Origin: Terasakiella sp033100395 | Lineage (GTDB): Bacteria; Pseudomonadota; Alphaproteobacteria; Rhodospirillales; Terasakiellaceae | Assembly: GCF_033100395.1 (NCBI RefSeq) | Contig: NZ_JAWLVJ010000017.1 | Coordinates: 1-64,000 of the forward strand | DNA length: 64,000 nucleotides | Direction: 5' to 3' | Part shown: one piece after another, positions 1-7,559 of the stretch | Position numbering within the stretch: the first letter of the stretch is position 1 | How the letters are laid out: each line of letters opens with the position of its first letter | Program-made: the position numbers and the translations under genes | Notes under the pieces: generated by a model | Databases searched by the model: none | Told to the model about the DNA's origin: nothing | The model's input: only the letters and a program-made list of their open reading frames with translations

Positions 1-105
1 CTATATCTTGGTTTTTTCATTTCGAATCTCCTGCACTTAATATACGAGAAAATTCTACTTCTAAGGACCACTAAAAATCGGGGGTATTACCCAACCAAGA
101 GATAG
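1..105 (+). CDS. 3' end of a possible membrane protein, cut by the window edge
   Basis: An open frame enters from the left edge and stops at TAG 103-105. It encodes a hydrophobic stretch (residues about 2-14) followed by basic residues, the pattern of a last membrane helix with a cytoplasmic tail. It ends nine bases before the TPR gene, which is in another frame. Because the shift falls beside an A5 and a G5 run, the two may be one gene with a frameshift; membrane enzymes of O-antigen ligase type often carry TPRs after the last helix. Only 34 codons are visible, so even its coding nature is uncertain. Confidence 0.3.
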   Translation, partial: LYLGFFISNLLHLIYEKILLLRTTKNRGYYPTKR

Positions 106-113
106 GTAACCAT

Positions 114-851
114 TTGTATTTTCAAGGGAAATATACAGAAGCTATTTCGTTTTGGGAAAAAGCAACAACCTTTATTGACTCACCAGGAGCAAACCAGAAT
201 ATTGCAATCAGCTACGAAGATATGAAGAATTTCAGCAAGGCTGATGAATATTACAAAAAAGCACTCGATTCTCTAAAAGAGAATATGGCAAAGAACAAAA
301 ATGTTGCGCTTGGGGAGAATACAGCCAATCTACATGTAAACTGGGGAAACATGTATAGAATGTGGGCCCAAGCAGTTTCGACAGATAATTCAGGTGCCAA
401 AGAAACGCACTATAAAGAAGCTAAACGCCATTTAAACATAGCTCAGAAAGTAGACCCCGCATATCTTGATACCTATTGGAGCATGGTTCGTCTGCACATA
501 GAGCTAAAGGAATACAATCTGGCAAGATGGACCATCGAAAAGGCTCTGTTTGTATTAAACAACGATTCATACTATGAGCTCAGCAGGTTTAATTACAATC
601 TCCTTGGGAAAAAATATGCTGCGTATTTATCCCTCTTGGTCGATTTTTATGACCCAAGAATGACAGCCCCTTCCGGTTTTACGCTCAAGCTATCTAATGA
701 ACTAATCGGATGGAGGTTTAGCAGAGAAAAAAGTTTGGAGGACTTCTTTCAGGCCGCAAAAGAAAGCTCTCTCAATCTGACCGATGAATACAGGCTACTC
801 TCCAATCTTGATTTCGTGAAATTCCTAAATAAAAAGAGCTCGGAAAAATAA
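114..851 (+). CDS. TPR-repeat protein, possibly the C-terminal part of a broken gene
   Basis: This is a helical-repeat protein of 245 residues. A canonical TPR begins at its first residues (LYFQGKYTEAISFWEKA), followed by further TPR-like helices, for example around 30-55 and 115-150. No signal peptide or catalytic motif is visible. The only start is TTG at 114, inside the first TPR helix and without a clear ribosome site, and the frame is open back to 75. This suggests that an N-terminal part is missing or in another frame. Base composition is about 40% GC by eye, lower than the genes to the right, which hints at acquisition or a surface-polysaccharide locus on the left. TPR proteins mediate protein contacts; the partner is unknown. 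Confidence 0.6.
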   Translation: MYFQGKYTEAISFWEKATTFIDSPGANQNIAISYEDMKNFSKADEYYKKALDSLKENMAKNKNVALGENTANLHVNWGNMYRMWAQAVSTDNSGAKETHYKEAKRHLNIAQKVDPAYLDTYWSMVRLHIELKEYNLARWTIEKALFVLNNDSYYELSRFNYNLLGKKYAAYLSLLVDFYDPRMTAPSGFTLKLSNELIGWRFSREKSLEDFFQAAKESSLNLTDEYRLLSNLDFVKFLNKKSSEK

Positions 852-950
852 AATGCAGACCTCATAAAACACAGCGAAACAGAACACATTGCAGATATAA
901 ACTTCAAATTTTTTTGAGAAAATCGGGAGCAATAGCATTCCTCACAAATA

Positions 951-1841
951 TCACTCTATGTTCTGTACCTGCTCTCTAAACTGGTCAATCACGGCCTTGA
1001 AATCCAGACCGATGCGGGTCAAGTCCACATCTTGCGCTTTGGAACACAAAGTGTTGGCTTCCCGATTAAATTCCTGACAGAGGAAATCCAGCTTGCGACC
1101 ACAGGGGCTGCCTTTGCCCATCAGTTCACGCGCGCCTTCGATATGGGCACGCAGGCGATCCAGTTCTTCACGCACGTCCGCTTTGGTCATCAAAACTGCT
1201 GCTTCCTGAGAAATGCGTTCTTCATCAAGTTCTGGCAAATCTTCCATCACGTCTTTAAGCTGACGAACCAGTCTTGCTTTCAAAGCAGCAGGCTGCGCAC
1301 TGGCACATGCCTCGGCCTTGCCACAGAGTGTTTCAATCTCATCAATATGGGAATTCAAGACTGTTTCCATACGCGCCCCTTCGGCCGCGCGATTTTCAGA
1401 CAAATCGCTCAATGCTTCTTTCAGGCTTGCCAAAATAACGCCATGGACTTCGTCGCGCTCTTCATCACTTTCGCTTTCTTCCACCGCTTCGATGACACCG
1501 CGAATGCCCATCAGACCATCGACGGACGGTGCAGCAACATCGGGCAGGTCGGTCTGGATATCTTTCATTACCTCCACCAGCTGCTGCAGCAATTGATGGT
1601 TCACCTGGTAGCCCGCCTGCACCTGATTATGGTTCACATTCAGGCTGACAGACATGTTGCCGCGTTTAAACTGGGCAGCAATGGCATTACGGGTTGGCAG
1701 GTCCAGCGCATCAAAACCGGACGGCAGACGCAGGCGCACATCCAGCCCTTTGCCGTTGACGCTACGCACTTCCCAGGTCCAGTTATAATTGCCATGCTGG
1801 GCGCTTGCACGGGCAAAGCCTGTCATTGAATGGATGGGCAT
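951..1841 (-). CDS. yicC: YicC family endoribonuclease
   Basis: This is a member of the YicC/YloC family, conserved in bacteria and reported to act as an endoribonuclease. The N-terminus has the family signature IHSMTGFARA, and the C-terminal DUF1732 region contains GRKLDFLCQEFNREANTL (about 253-270). The 296-residue length is typical. ATG 1841 is preferred over TTG 1847 because a GGAG lies nine bases upstream of the ATG. In many alphaproteobacteria yicC sits between mltG and gmk. Here mltG lies 5.7 kb away on the same strand and no gmk follows, so the usual neighbourhood is interrupted on both sides. Confidence 0.93.
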   Translation of the reverse strand: MPIHSMTGFARASAQHGNYNWTWEVRSVNGKGLDVRLRLPSGFDALDLPTRNAIAAQFKRGNMSVSLNVNHNQVQAGYQVNHQLLQQLVEVMKDIQTDLPDVAAPSVDGLMGIRGVIEAVEESESDEERDEVHGVILASLKEALSDLSENRAAEGARMETVLNSHIDEIETLCGKAEACASAQPAALKARLVRQLKDVMEDLPELDEERISQEAAVLMTKADVREELDRLRAHIEGARELMGKGSPCGRKLDFLCQEFNREANTLCSKAQDVDLTRIGLDFKAVIDQFREQVQNIE

Positions 1842-1905
1842 ATCCAAAGCTCCATATGAGATAAGTTCTTCACCCCCTTATACCTTTCTTGTTAAGCTAT
1901 TGTCC

Positions 1906-2658
1906 ATGAAACATATCCTGATCACGGGCGCATCAAGCGGCATCGGTTATTCCCTTGCCCTTGAATATGCCAAACCCGATACCAAACTTTCAATGACAGG
2001 GCGTAATCAAGACCGCCTGATTGAGATTGCAGACCTGTGCCGTGCCCAAGGGGCATTGGTGGAAGAACGCGTCATCGATGTAATGGACCGCGCGGCCATG
2101 ACCAAATGGCTGTTGGAAATTGACGAAACCCAGCCGCTGGACCTGATCATCGCCAATGCGGGCATTTCTGGTGGGTCAAGCGGTGTTGAAAATTGGGAGG
2201 AAAGCACACGCGATATCTTTGCCATCAATCTGGCGGGCACCCTGAACACCATCCTGCCCATGATCCCGGTGATGATCAATCGGGGCCGCGGGCAAATCGC
2301 GCTGATGAGCTCACTGGCAGGGTTTCGCGGGCTTGCAAGTTCACCGGCCTATAGCGCCAGCAAGGTTGCGGTCAAAGCCTATGGCGAAGCGCTCAGGCTT
2401 CGGTATCGCGAAACAGGATTGCAGGTCAATGTCATCTGCCCTGGGTTTGTAGAAAGCCGGATTACGGCGCAGAACAAATTTAAAATGCCGTTTTTAATGA
2501 AAGGGAAAAAAGCAGCCAAGATCATCAAGAAAGGATTGGCCAAAAACAAAGCCATCATCACCTTCCCCTGGCCCATGGCCCTAGCCATTCGCCTGTTTGC
2601 CCTGTTGCCATTGGGGCTGGTGGAACTGCTGTCCAAAGTTATGCCGTCGAAAGAGTAA
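1906..2658 (+). CDS. Short-chain dehydrogenase/reductase
   Basis: This is a classical SDR of 250 residues. The nucleotide-binding TGASSGIG lies at residues 7-14, the NAG motif in IIANAGISGG, a serine in LMSSLAG, and the YSASK catalytic pair follows. It should be a cytosolic NAD(P)H-dependent oxidoreductase; the substrate cannot be told from sequence. ATG 1906 is chosen because the nucleotide-binding strand follows directly, while the longer upstream frame runs through the divergent yicC start. The next gene begins three bases after its stop, so the two are almost certainly co-transcribed. Confidence 0.88.
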   Translation: MKHILITGASSGIGYSLALEYAKPDTKLSMTGRNQDRLIEIADLCRAQGALVEERVIDVMDRAAMTKWLLEIDETQPLDLIIANAGISGGSSGVENWEESTRDIFAINLAGTLNTILPMIPVMINRGRGQIALMSSLAGFRGLASSPAYSASKVAVKAYGEALRLRYRETGLQVNVICPGFVESRITAQNKFKMPFLMKGKKAAKIIKKGLAKNKAIITFPWPMALAIRLFALLPLGLVELLSKVMPSKE

Positions 2659-2661
2659 TCT

Positions 2662-3030
2662 ATGCCGTTTGATGCTGAAAAACAGAATGAACAGAAAGCC
2701 GACCTTCTTTTAGGGAAAGAAAAACTGTTCTGTGCGTCTTGTGGTCACTGGATCACCGCCGGGGACTGGAAAATTAGCATCAAGGAAGCGCACGACCATA
2801 CGGTCTTTAACCCGGCAGGTATTATCTTCAATATCGGATGTTTTCGGGATGCACCGGGGGCTTGGTCGACGGGACAGCCGAGTTCACAATTCACCTGGTT
2901 TCCCGGCTATAAATGGCGGCTGTCTTTATGTGAAGGCTGCGGCAAACATATGGGCTGGCTCTTTACAGGCGTAGGGCCTGTGCCTGCTTTTTATGGATTG
3001 ATCCTTAATCGACTAAGCGACAAGCCCTGA
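2662..3030 (+). CDS. Single-domain cereblon-like (CULT) protein
   Basis: This 122-residue protein matches the CULT domain, the thalidomide-binding fold of eukaryotic cereblon, known in bacteria from Magnetospirillum gryphiswaldense (MsCI4). Two zinc knuckles are visible, C24-x2-C27 and C90-x2-C93. Three tryptophans fall at W79 (FTWF), W85 (YKWRL) and W99 (MGWLF), the spacing of the tri-tryptophan cage. Position 101 is Phe, as in human cereblon F402, where MsCI4 has Tyr. Nothing else is present: no Lon-like domain or DDB1-binding part. The physiological ligand in bacteria is unknown; cyclic-imide or uracil-type compounds bind in vitro. It follows the SDR by three bases and its 3' end overlaps the opposite-strand phosphoesterase by 40 bases. 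Family comparison is from memory. Confidence 0.85.
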   Translation: MPFDAEKQNEQKADLLLGKEKLFCASCGHWITAGDWKISIKEAHDHTVFNPAGIIFNIGCFRDAPGAWSTGQPSSQFTWFPGYKWRLSLCEGCGKHMGWLFTGVGPVPAFYGLILNRLSDKP

Positions 3031-3818
3031 CCCTGATTCTTTTTCTCAACCTCCGGCAAGACATCAAGGCTTGGCCAAAGCCCGCTTGATAGCGCTGATG
3101 CATATCCTTCTGCCAATCCTTGCGCGCGCATTTTATCTGCTGTCATCGCAAAATCATAAGACAGCTGATGGAACGACACATCCAGCCCGCGCTCATCCGG
3201 TTCGATCAGGCAATACCAGGTGTGCGCCCCCCCATCATTGGCGGGCATCCCAATGACGCCTGCGTTGATCCAATATTGATCCCCCACCTGTTTGGCAAAA
3301 GGCAAACCGCAATGTCCAGCAAGCACGATATCCACATCGGCCATACGCAGTTCATCAGCAATAACATCTTTTTGGGAGGCAAAAACAAACTTGTTGATCT
3401 GATCCACCCCACCATGGATGGCGCGCATTTTAAATGGCGTAAAGCGCAAATCAATACTGCGTGGCAGATTTGCCATCCAGCTACAGTCATCTGCATCAAG
3501 CTGTTTACTTGCATGATCAAACCATTGTTTGGACAGAAGATCACAACCTGTGCCTTCTTCAAAACCACAGCCGCAATCATTTGCGCCTTCGCCCAGGGAT
3601 TCTTCGCAATTGCCCATGACAACGGCAATGCCCCAGTCACGGATTTCATCCGCACATGCTTTGGCATCCGCGCAATAAGCAACCACGTCCCCGGTACAGA
3701 GAACATGATCAGCCGGGATGTTGCGCACATTTGCGACTTCACGAATAGCCTTCAAGGCTTCCAGGTTGGAATAGGGACCGCCAAAAACCAGCAGCGGTCC
3801 CGAAATGTTAAGTGTCAT
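2991..3818 (-). CDS. Calcineurin-like metallophosphoesterase
   Basis: This is a 275-residue metallophosphoesterase of the YfcE/MJ0936 type. The motifs are in order but partly altered: FGGPYSNLEAL replaces the usual GDxHSN, followed by CTGDVV, MGNCEE (usual GNHE), AIHGG and AGHCGLPF (usual GHTH). The metal ligands are therefore not all canonical, and activity or metal preference may differ. It contains an unusual cysteine-rich insert near residues 75-90. It overlaps the upstream symporter gene by the four bases ATGA, so the two form an operon. Its 3' end runs 40 bases into the CULT gene on the other strand. The substrate is unknown. Confidence 0.82.
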   Translation of the reverse strand: MTLNISGPLLVFGGPYSNLEALKAIREVANVRNIPADHVLCTGDVVAYCADAKACADEIRDWGIAVVMGNCEESLGEGANDCGCGFEEGTGCDLLSKQWFDHASKQLDADDCSWMANLPRSIDLRFTPFKMRAIHGGVDQINKFVFASQKDVIADELRMADVDIVLAGHCGLPFAKQVGDQYWINAGVIGMPANDGGAHTWYCLIEPDERGLDVSFHQLSYDFAMTADKMRAQGLAEGYASALSSGLWPSLDVLPEVEKKNQGQGLSLSRLRINP

Positions 3819-5197
3819 GCATTTTCTTCTTTAAGACGTTGCACAGAACCTAGGGCAAAGCTTGTCATGCCCACGCCCAAAACCGTGATACAGATGACCA
3901 GAAGTTTGGCATATTTATGTTCCAATCCCAACAATGGTGTCATCAAGGAAACATGACCACCTGCTTCCATCATATAAAGTGCACCACCTGCCAGTGCAAT
4001 AAAGAAGCTGACCACATAGGCCCAAAGGGCGGTATCGCGTTTCATCATGATGTTAAAGAAGATCACAGGCGTTAAGAACATGGAAGCCGTGCCGCTGACG
4101 GCAACCGCGGCAAACAGATCTTTCTGTCCCAAAAACAGGAAAAACAAACCGCCAAGCAAGAACAACGCCATGACAATCCGGCCATTTCGCACAGTCTTTT
4201 GCATCACGCCCATCTGATCCACCACCAGCTTGGAGGAACTGGAAAAAGTGGAATCAAGGGTGGAAACAGCAGACACAACCAACGCCACATTAAAAATGAT
4301 CATGGCTGGTTCACCCAACAAACGGGTAAGCGCGGCCACCATGGCTTCGCCGCTTTCCTTGTTCAGTCCCGCATAGACACCCAAAATACCGAAGATCAGG
4401 ATCGCCAGAACGGAAATACCACAGGCATACTGAAAGCTCTTTTGCGTGGTTTTGCGATCTGCCAAGAACCCGCGATCCATCATCACCGGGTCATGCATGG
4501 GATAACTCCAGACCTGAAGCGCGGCCACCCCCAGCAAAATCCAGCCTGGACCATCCAGTGACGGGCTGGAACCCAAGATGGCAGGGATTTCAAACTGTGG
4601 CGTCAGAAACATGATAATGGCCAAAACTCCCAATCCACCAACCAGCAACAGTGTCTGGAACACGTCAGTGCGAAGGGATGCCCGCAAGCCGCCCATCATG
4701 GAATAAGCAAGCGTCAGAACCGCAACAGCAATGATAGAGACCGTGTAGCCCGTGCTACCTGCCACCCCAAAGATAATGCCGATAACCAAAAGGTTTGCAA
4801 AAACCTCACTCAGCAGACGGACACCTACCAGAATGTTGTAGCTTGTCGTGCCAACCCGGCCATATCGGTCAAACAAGAAGGCCTGAATGCTGTCATAACC
4901 ATGTTCAAAGCGTACACGGTCTACGATATAGCCGCCTGTCAGAAAGCTTAGATAATAAGCTGCATAAGCCAGTGTTCCAGCGATCCCGTAATAAAAGCCA
5001 AGGATGGCCGCATTCATCAGGGAGCGGGCAAAAATCCAGGTGGTGACTTGCGATAACGTCAGGGTCCACAGGCTGGGAGCCTGCCCGAATTTATCAAAAC
5101 CTTTAAAGAAACCATCCGTGGTTTCAACGCGCGGAGATAAGAAAAAGCTGACCACCGAAATAGCGACAACAACTGCAATCAAAGAAAAATCTGACAT
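3815..5197 (-). CDS. Sodium:solute symporter family protein
   Basis: This is a 460-residue inner-membrane transporter of the SSS family, with about 12-13 hydrophobic segments and the family pattern GFYYGIAGTLAYAAYYLSF, then YSMMGGLRASLRTDVFQTL, and DSTFSSSSKLVVDQMG in the second half. It should import a small solute with Na+, but the substrate is not readable from sequence. ATG 5197 is chosen over ATG 5212 because GAGGA lies just before it and the first helix follows immediately. It is translationally coupled to the phosphoesterase. A roughly 180-base AT-rich gap separates it from the divergent cytochrome gene. Confidence 0.88.
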   Translation of the reverse strand: MSDFSLIAVVVAISVVSFFLSPRVETTDGFFKGFDKFGQAPSLWTLTLSQVTTWIFARSLMNAAILGFYYGIAGTLAYAAYYLSFLTGGYIVDRVRFEHGYDSIQAFLFDRYGRVGTTSYNILVGVRLLSEVFANLLVIGIIFGVAGSTGYTVSIIAVAVLTLAYSMMGGLRASLRTDVFQTLLLVGGLGVLAIIMFLTPQFEIPAILGSSPSLDGPGWILLGVAALQVWSYPMHDPVMMDRGFLADRKTTQKSFQYACGISVLAILIFGILGVYAGLNKESGEAMVAALTRLLGEPAMIIFNVALVVSAVSTLDSTFSSSSKLVVDQMGVMQKTVRNGRIVMALFLLGGLFFLFLGQKDLFAAVAVSGTASMFLTPVIFFNIMMKRDTALWAYVVSFFIALAGGALYMMEAGGHVSLMTPLLGLEHKYAKLLVICITVLGVGMTSFALGSVQRLKEENA

Positions 5198-5376
5198 AGG
5201 GTCCTCGTTCATTTTTTTTGAACTTAGCTAAATGGAACCTCGCTGACCAATCACAAGGACGTGAGGCTGTCACATAAATTTAAATTTTACTTTTCAGAAT
5301 TCTAAGGTTAAAGTTTCTAGCAAAAATTAATTAACCGAGAAATAATACACGTAAAAATCTATTTACAGGGCAAAAC

Positions 5377-7239
5377 ATGAAACGGATTATAGCATCTATG
5401 CTGGGGGTTTGTGCACTTACCGCATGTACACTTACCCCACAAGAACCCAAAGTTCTCACAAAAGTCTGGCTTGAACAAGGCTGGAACAAAAATCAACGTC
5501 ACTGGTATCATCACGCAAGCCAGGGCAGCTTCACCTTCCCGGTACCTTATGAATGGTTTGTGGAACTGGAACAACCCATCCGCAAAGACAACATCGTCAC
5601 CAGCTTGATCGGGGCAAGCAACAAACTGTCTGACCCGGATTATCTGTCAGGTTTCGGATTTATTTCTTCTGAAATCAGTCGCCAGAACCCGGATGGGCTT
5701 CCGGTTGGTTTTGCTGAAACTAAAGGCGTAACCGACCCCGCCAGCGGCACAAAATTCAACGCAATCGGTTTGACTTGCGCAGGCTGTCATACTGGCCAAA
5801 TGACCTATGAAGGTACCAACATCCGCATTGATGGCGGCCCGGCCGTTACCGACCTGACCACTTTTGGCCTCGCCCTGGTTGAAACCTTAAGCGAAACCTA
5901 TATTGACCCCCTCCGCCACACGCGTTTCCGTGAAAATGTGATCAAGCGCATTCTGGAAGATGATCCAACGACAACTAAAATCGAACAGGAAGCAATCTTC
6001 AAAGCGACTTATAAAAAAATCATGGAAGGGATCATCAAGCAAGGTGAACAAACCATCAAAACGGCATCCAAGAGCGTAACCGAAGGCTACACCCGCCTGG
6101 ATGCATTGAACCGGATCGGCAACACAGTTTTTGGTGCGTATAACGACAAAAACATCGCCCCAACGGATGCACCCGTAAACTACCCTCATATCTGGAGCAC
6201 AAGCTGGTTTGACTGGGTGCAATATGATGCCTCCATCATGGCACCGATGATCCGTAATGCGGGCGAAGCTTTGGGTGTTGGTGCACCGGTTGAACTTAAC
6301 CCGACACCGCATCAGTTTGCATCCACCGTAAACTTCAAAAACCAGTTTGGCATGGAAGCCATGCTGGCAGGCAAAGAGCATCCGCAATCAACCAACTCTT
6401 TCAATGGCCTAAAGGCCCCCAAATGGCCTGAGAAAATCTTGGGTGACATTGATATGGCCAAGGCTGCGCAAGGTGAAAAGCTTTATGAAGAACATTGCCA
6501 GGCCTGTCACCGTCCTGCTGTCAGCAAGAAAGAGTTCTGGTCCAACGATTACTGGAAACAGATCAAAGGCAAAGGCGAACGTTTCTATGAAGTCGTCGTT
6601 GTCCCTGTCTCCGAAATCGGCACAGATTCCGCACAGGCGGACGTACTGCCAACCCGTACGGTTGACCTGACAGGCATGGGCAAAGGCATTTCCGGTAATG
6701 TTTGTGCACAGGCTGATGATAAATGGCTGGAAGTTCCGGTTTCTGCCAAAAGCGACGAGTCTTTTGCCTTTGCATTGGGTCTGACGGTTCAGCGTACGTC
6801 TGAATTTTTCTATAAGACCAACAACATCTCCCCTGAAATGCAGAAGAAGATGGAATGGGGTCGTGAAAACTGCCTGCAGGCGCCACATGCCTATAAAGCG
6901 CGGCCGCTAAACGGCATCTGGGCAACCGCACCGTTCCTGCATAACTCGACCGTGCCAAGCCTCTATGACATGCTGCTGCCAGCCAATGAGCGACCATCCA
7001 CTGTCTATCTTGGCTATCAGGAATTCGACCCTAAAAAAGTTGGTTTCATCTCCACCCGTGAAGATGGGCTGACCACCACCAAAGGCCTGACCAAAGTCGT
7101 TGTGTCTGGGGAAAAAGCCAAACCGGGCAACTTCAACAAAGGCCATGAATTTAGCGACAACAAAGGCCCGGGCGTCATCGGCCCATTGTTAACAGAGGAA
7201 GAACGCTGGGCGTTGGTTGAATATCTGAAAACACTTTAA
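5377..7239 (+). CDS. RoxA-like di-haem cytochrome c lipoprotein
   Basis: This 620-residue exported protein has a lipoprotein signal, with a basic N-terminus and LTAC at residues 14-17. Two c-type haem sites are present, CAGCH at 134-138 and CQACH at 374-378. The length and wide haem spacing resemble the RoxA/RoxB rubber-oxygenase family and related di-haem peroxidase-like proteins rather than classical bacterial cytochrome c peroxidase of about 330 residues. It probably sits in the outer or periplasmic membrane face and binds O2 or peroxide; the substrate is unknown. It is a single gene with its own strong double terminator, divergent from the symporter. True rubber oxygenase function is not implied. 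Confidence 0.8.
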   Translation: MKRIIASMLGVCALTACTLTPQEPKVLTKVWLEQGWNKNQRHWYHHASQGSFTFPVPYEWFVELEQPIRKDNIVTSLIGASNKLSDPDYLSGFGFISSEISRQNPDGLPVGFAETKGVTDPASGTKFNAIGLTCAGCHTGQMTYEGTNIRIDGGPAVTDLTTFGLALVETLSETYIDPLRHTRFRENVIKRILEDDPTTTKIEQEAIFKATYKKIMEGIIKQGEQTIKTASKSVTEGYTRLDALNRIGNTVFGAYNDKNIAPTDAPVNYPHIWSTSWFDWVQYDASIMAPMIRNAGEALGVGAPVELNPTPHQFASTVNFKNQFGMEAMLAGKEHPQSTNSFNGLKAPKWPEKILGDIDMAKAAQGEKLYEEHCQACHRPAVSKKEFWSNDYWKQIKGKGERFYEVVVVPVSEIGTDSAQADVLPTRTVDLTGMGKGISGNVCAQADDKWLEVPVSAKSDESFAFALGLTVQRTSEFFYKTNNISPEMQKKMEWGRENCLQAPHAYKARPLNGIWATAPFLHNSTVPSLYDMLLPANERPSTVYLGYQEFDPKKVGFISTREDGLTTTKGLTKVVVSGEKAKPGNFNKGHEFSDNKGPGVIGPLLTEEERWALVEYLKTL

Positions 7240-7250
7240 AAAATAAATCT

Positions 7251-7325
7251 AGGGAGACTGGGGAAGCCGTCGAACTTCCCCTTTTAGGGAGACTGGGGAA
7301 GCTTTCGTAGCTTCCCCTTTTTTTG
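7251..7325 (+). terminator. Tandem duplicated intrinsic terminator
   Basis: Two copies of an AGGGAGACTGGGGAAG unit start at 7251 and 7286. Each forms a GGGGAAG.../...CTTCCCC hairpin. The second hairpin (7295-7317) is longer and followed by seven T, the first by four T. Together they end transcription of the di-haem cytochrome gene. The duplication of the whole hairpin with its flank is unusual. Confidence 0.85.
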
Positions 7326-7327
7326 CA

Positions 7328-7495
7328 TCAATTCAGTGTCGTCAGCATAAAGACCGCAACGATCCACAACCCAGCCTGCGCCAGGATCATCCCGGTTTTG
7401 GAATAAAGCTGATTGGCATAAAGCTGATAAAGCGCCACACTGATAGCAATCGCGCAGATTACAATGGCGATTGAATTTTCCAGATGTGTTTCCAT
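7328..7495 (-). CDS. Small two-helix membrane protein
   Basis: This is a 55-residue hypothetical protein with two hydrophobic segments, about 7-25 (SIAIVICAIAISVALYQL) and 35-53, joined by a short polar loop. ATG 7495 is preferred over ATG 7510 because GGGAGG stands six bases before it. It lies on the same strand as mltG, about 65 bases downstream of the mltG stop, so it may be the last gene of the fatty-acid/mltG transcript. No family was recognised. Small size and hydrophobicity fit a membrane accessory peptide, but the function is unknown. Confidence 0.55.
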   Translation of the reverse strand: METHLENSIAIVICAIAISVALYQLYANQLYSKTGMILAQAGLWIVAVFMLTTLN

Positions 7496-7559
7496 GACAT
7501 CCCTCCCCATGATTGCACTGGGTTATACTGATGTTTTGGAACGCTGGCCTTGATGTTTG

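Noticed and set aside
1032..1829. Long open frame of 265 codons opposite yicC
   Set aside because: It lies wholly antisense to a well-conserved gene, has no ribosome site, and its sequence is the low-complexity His/Phe/Gln pattern of a codon shadow.
3120..3956. 278-codon open frame opposite the phosphoesterase gene
   Set aside because: It is antisense to a gene with clear motifs and start-stop coupling to the symporter; no own signals.
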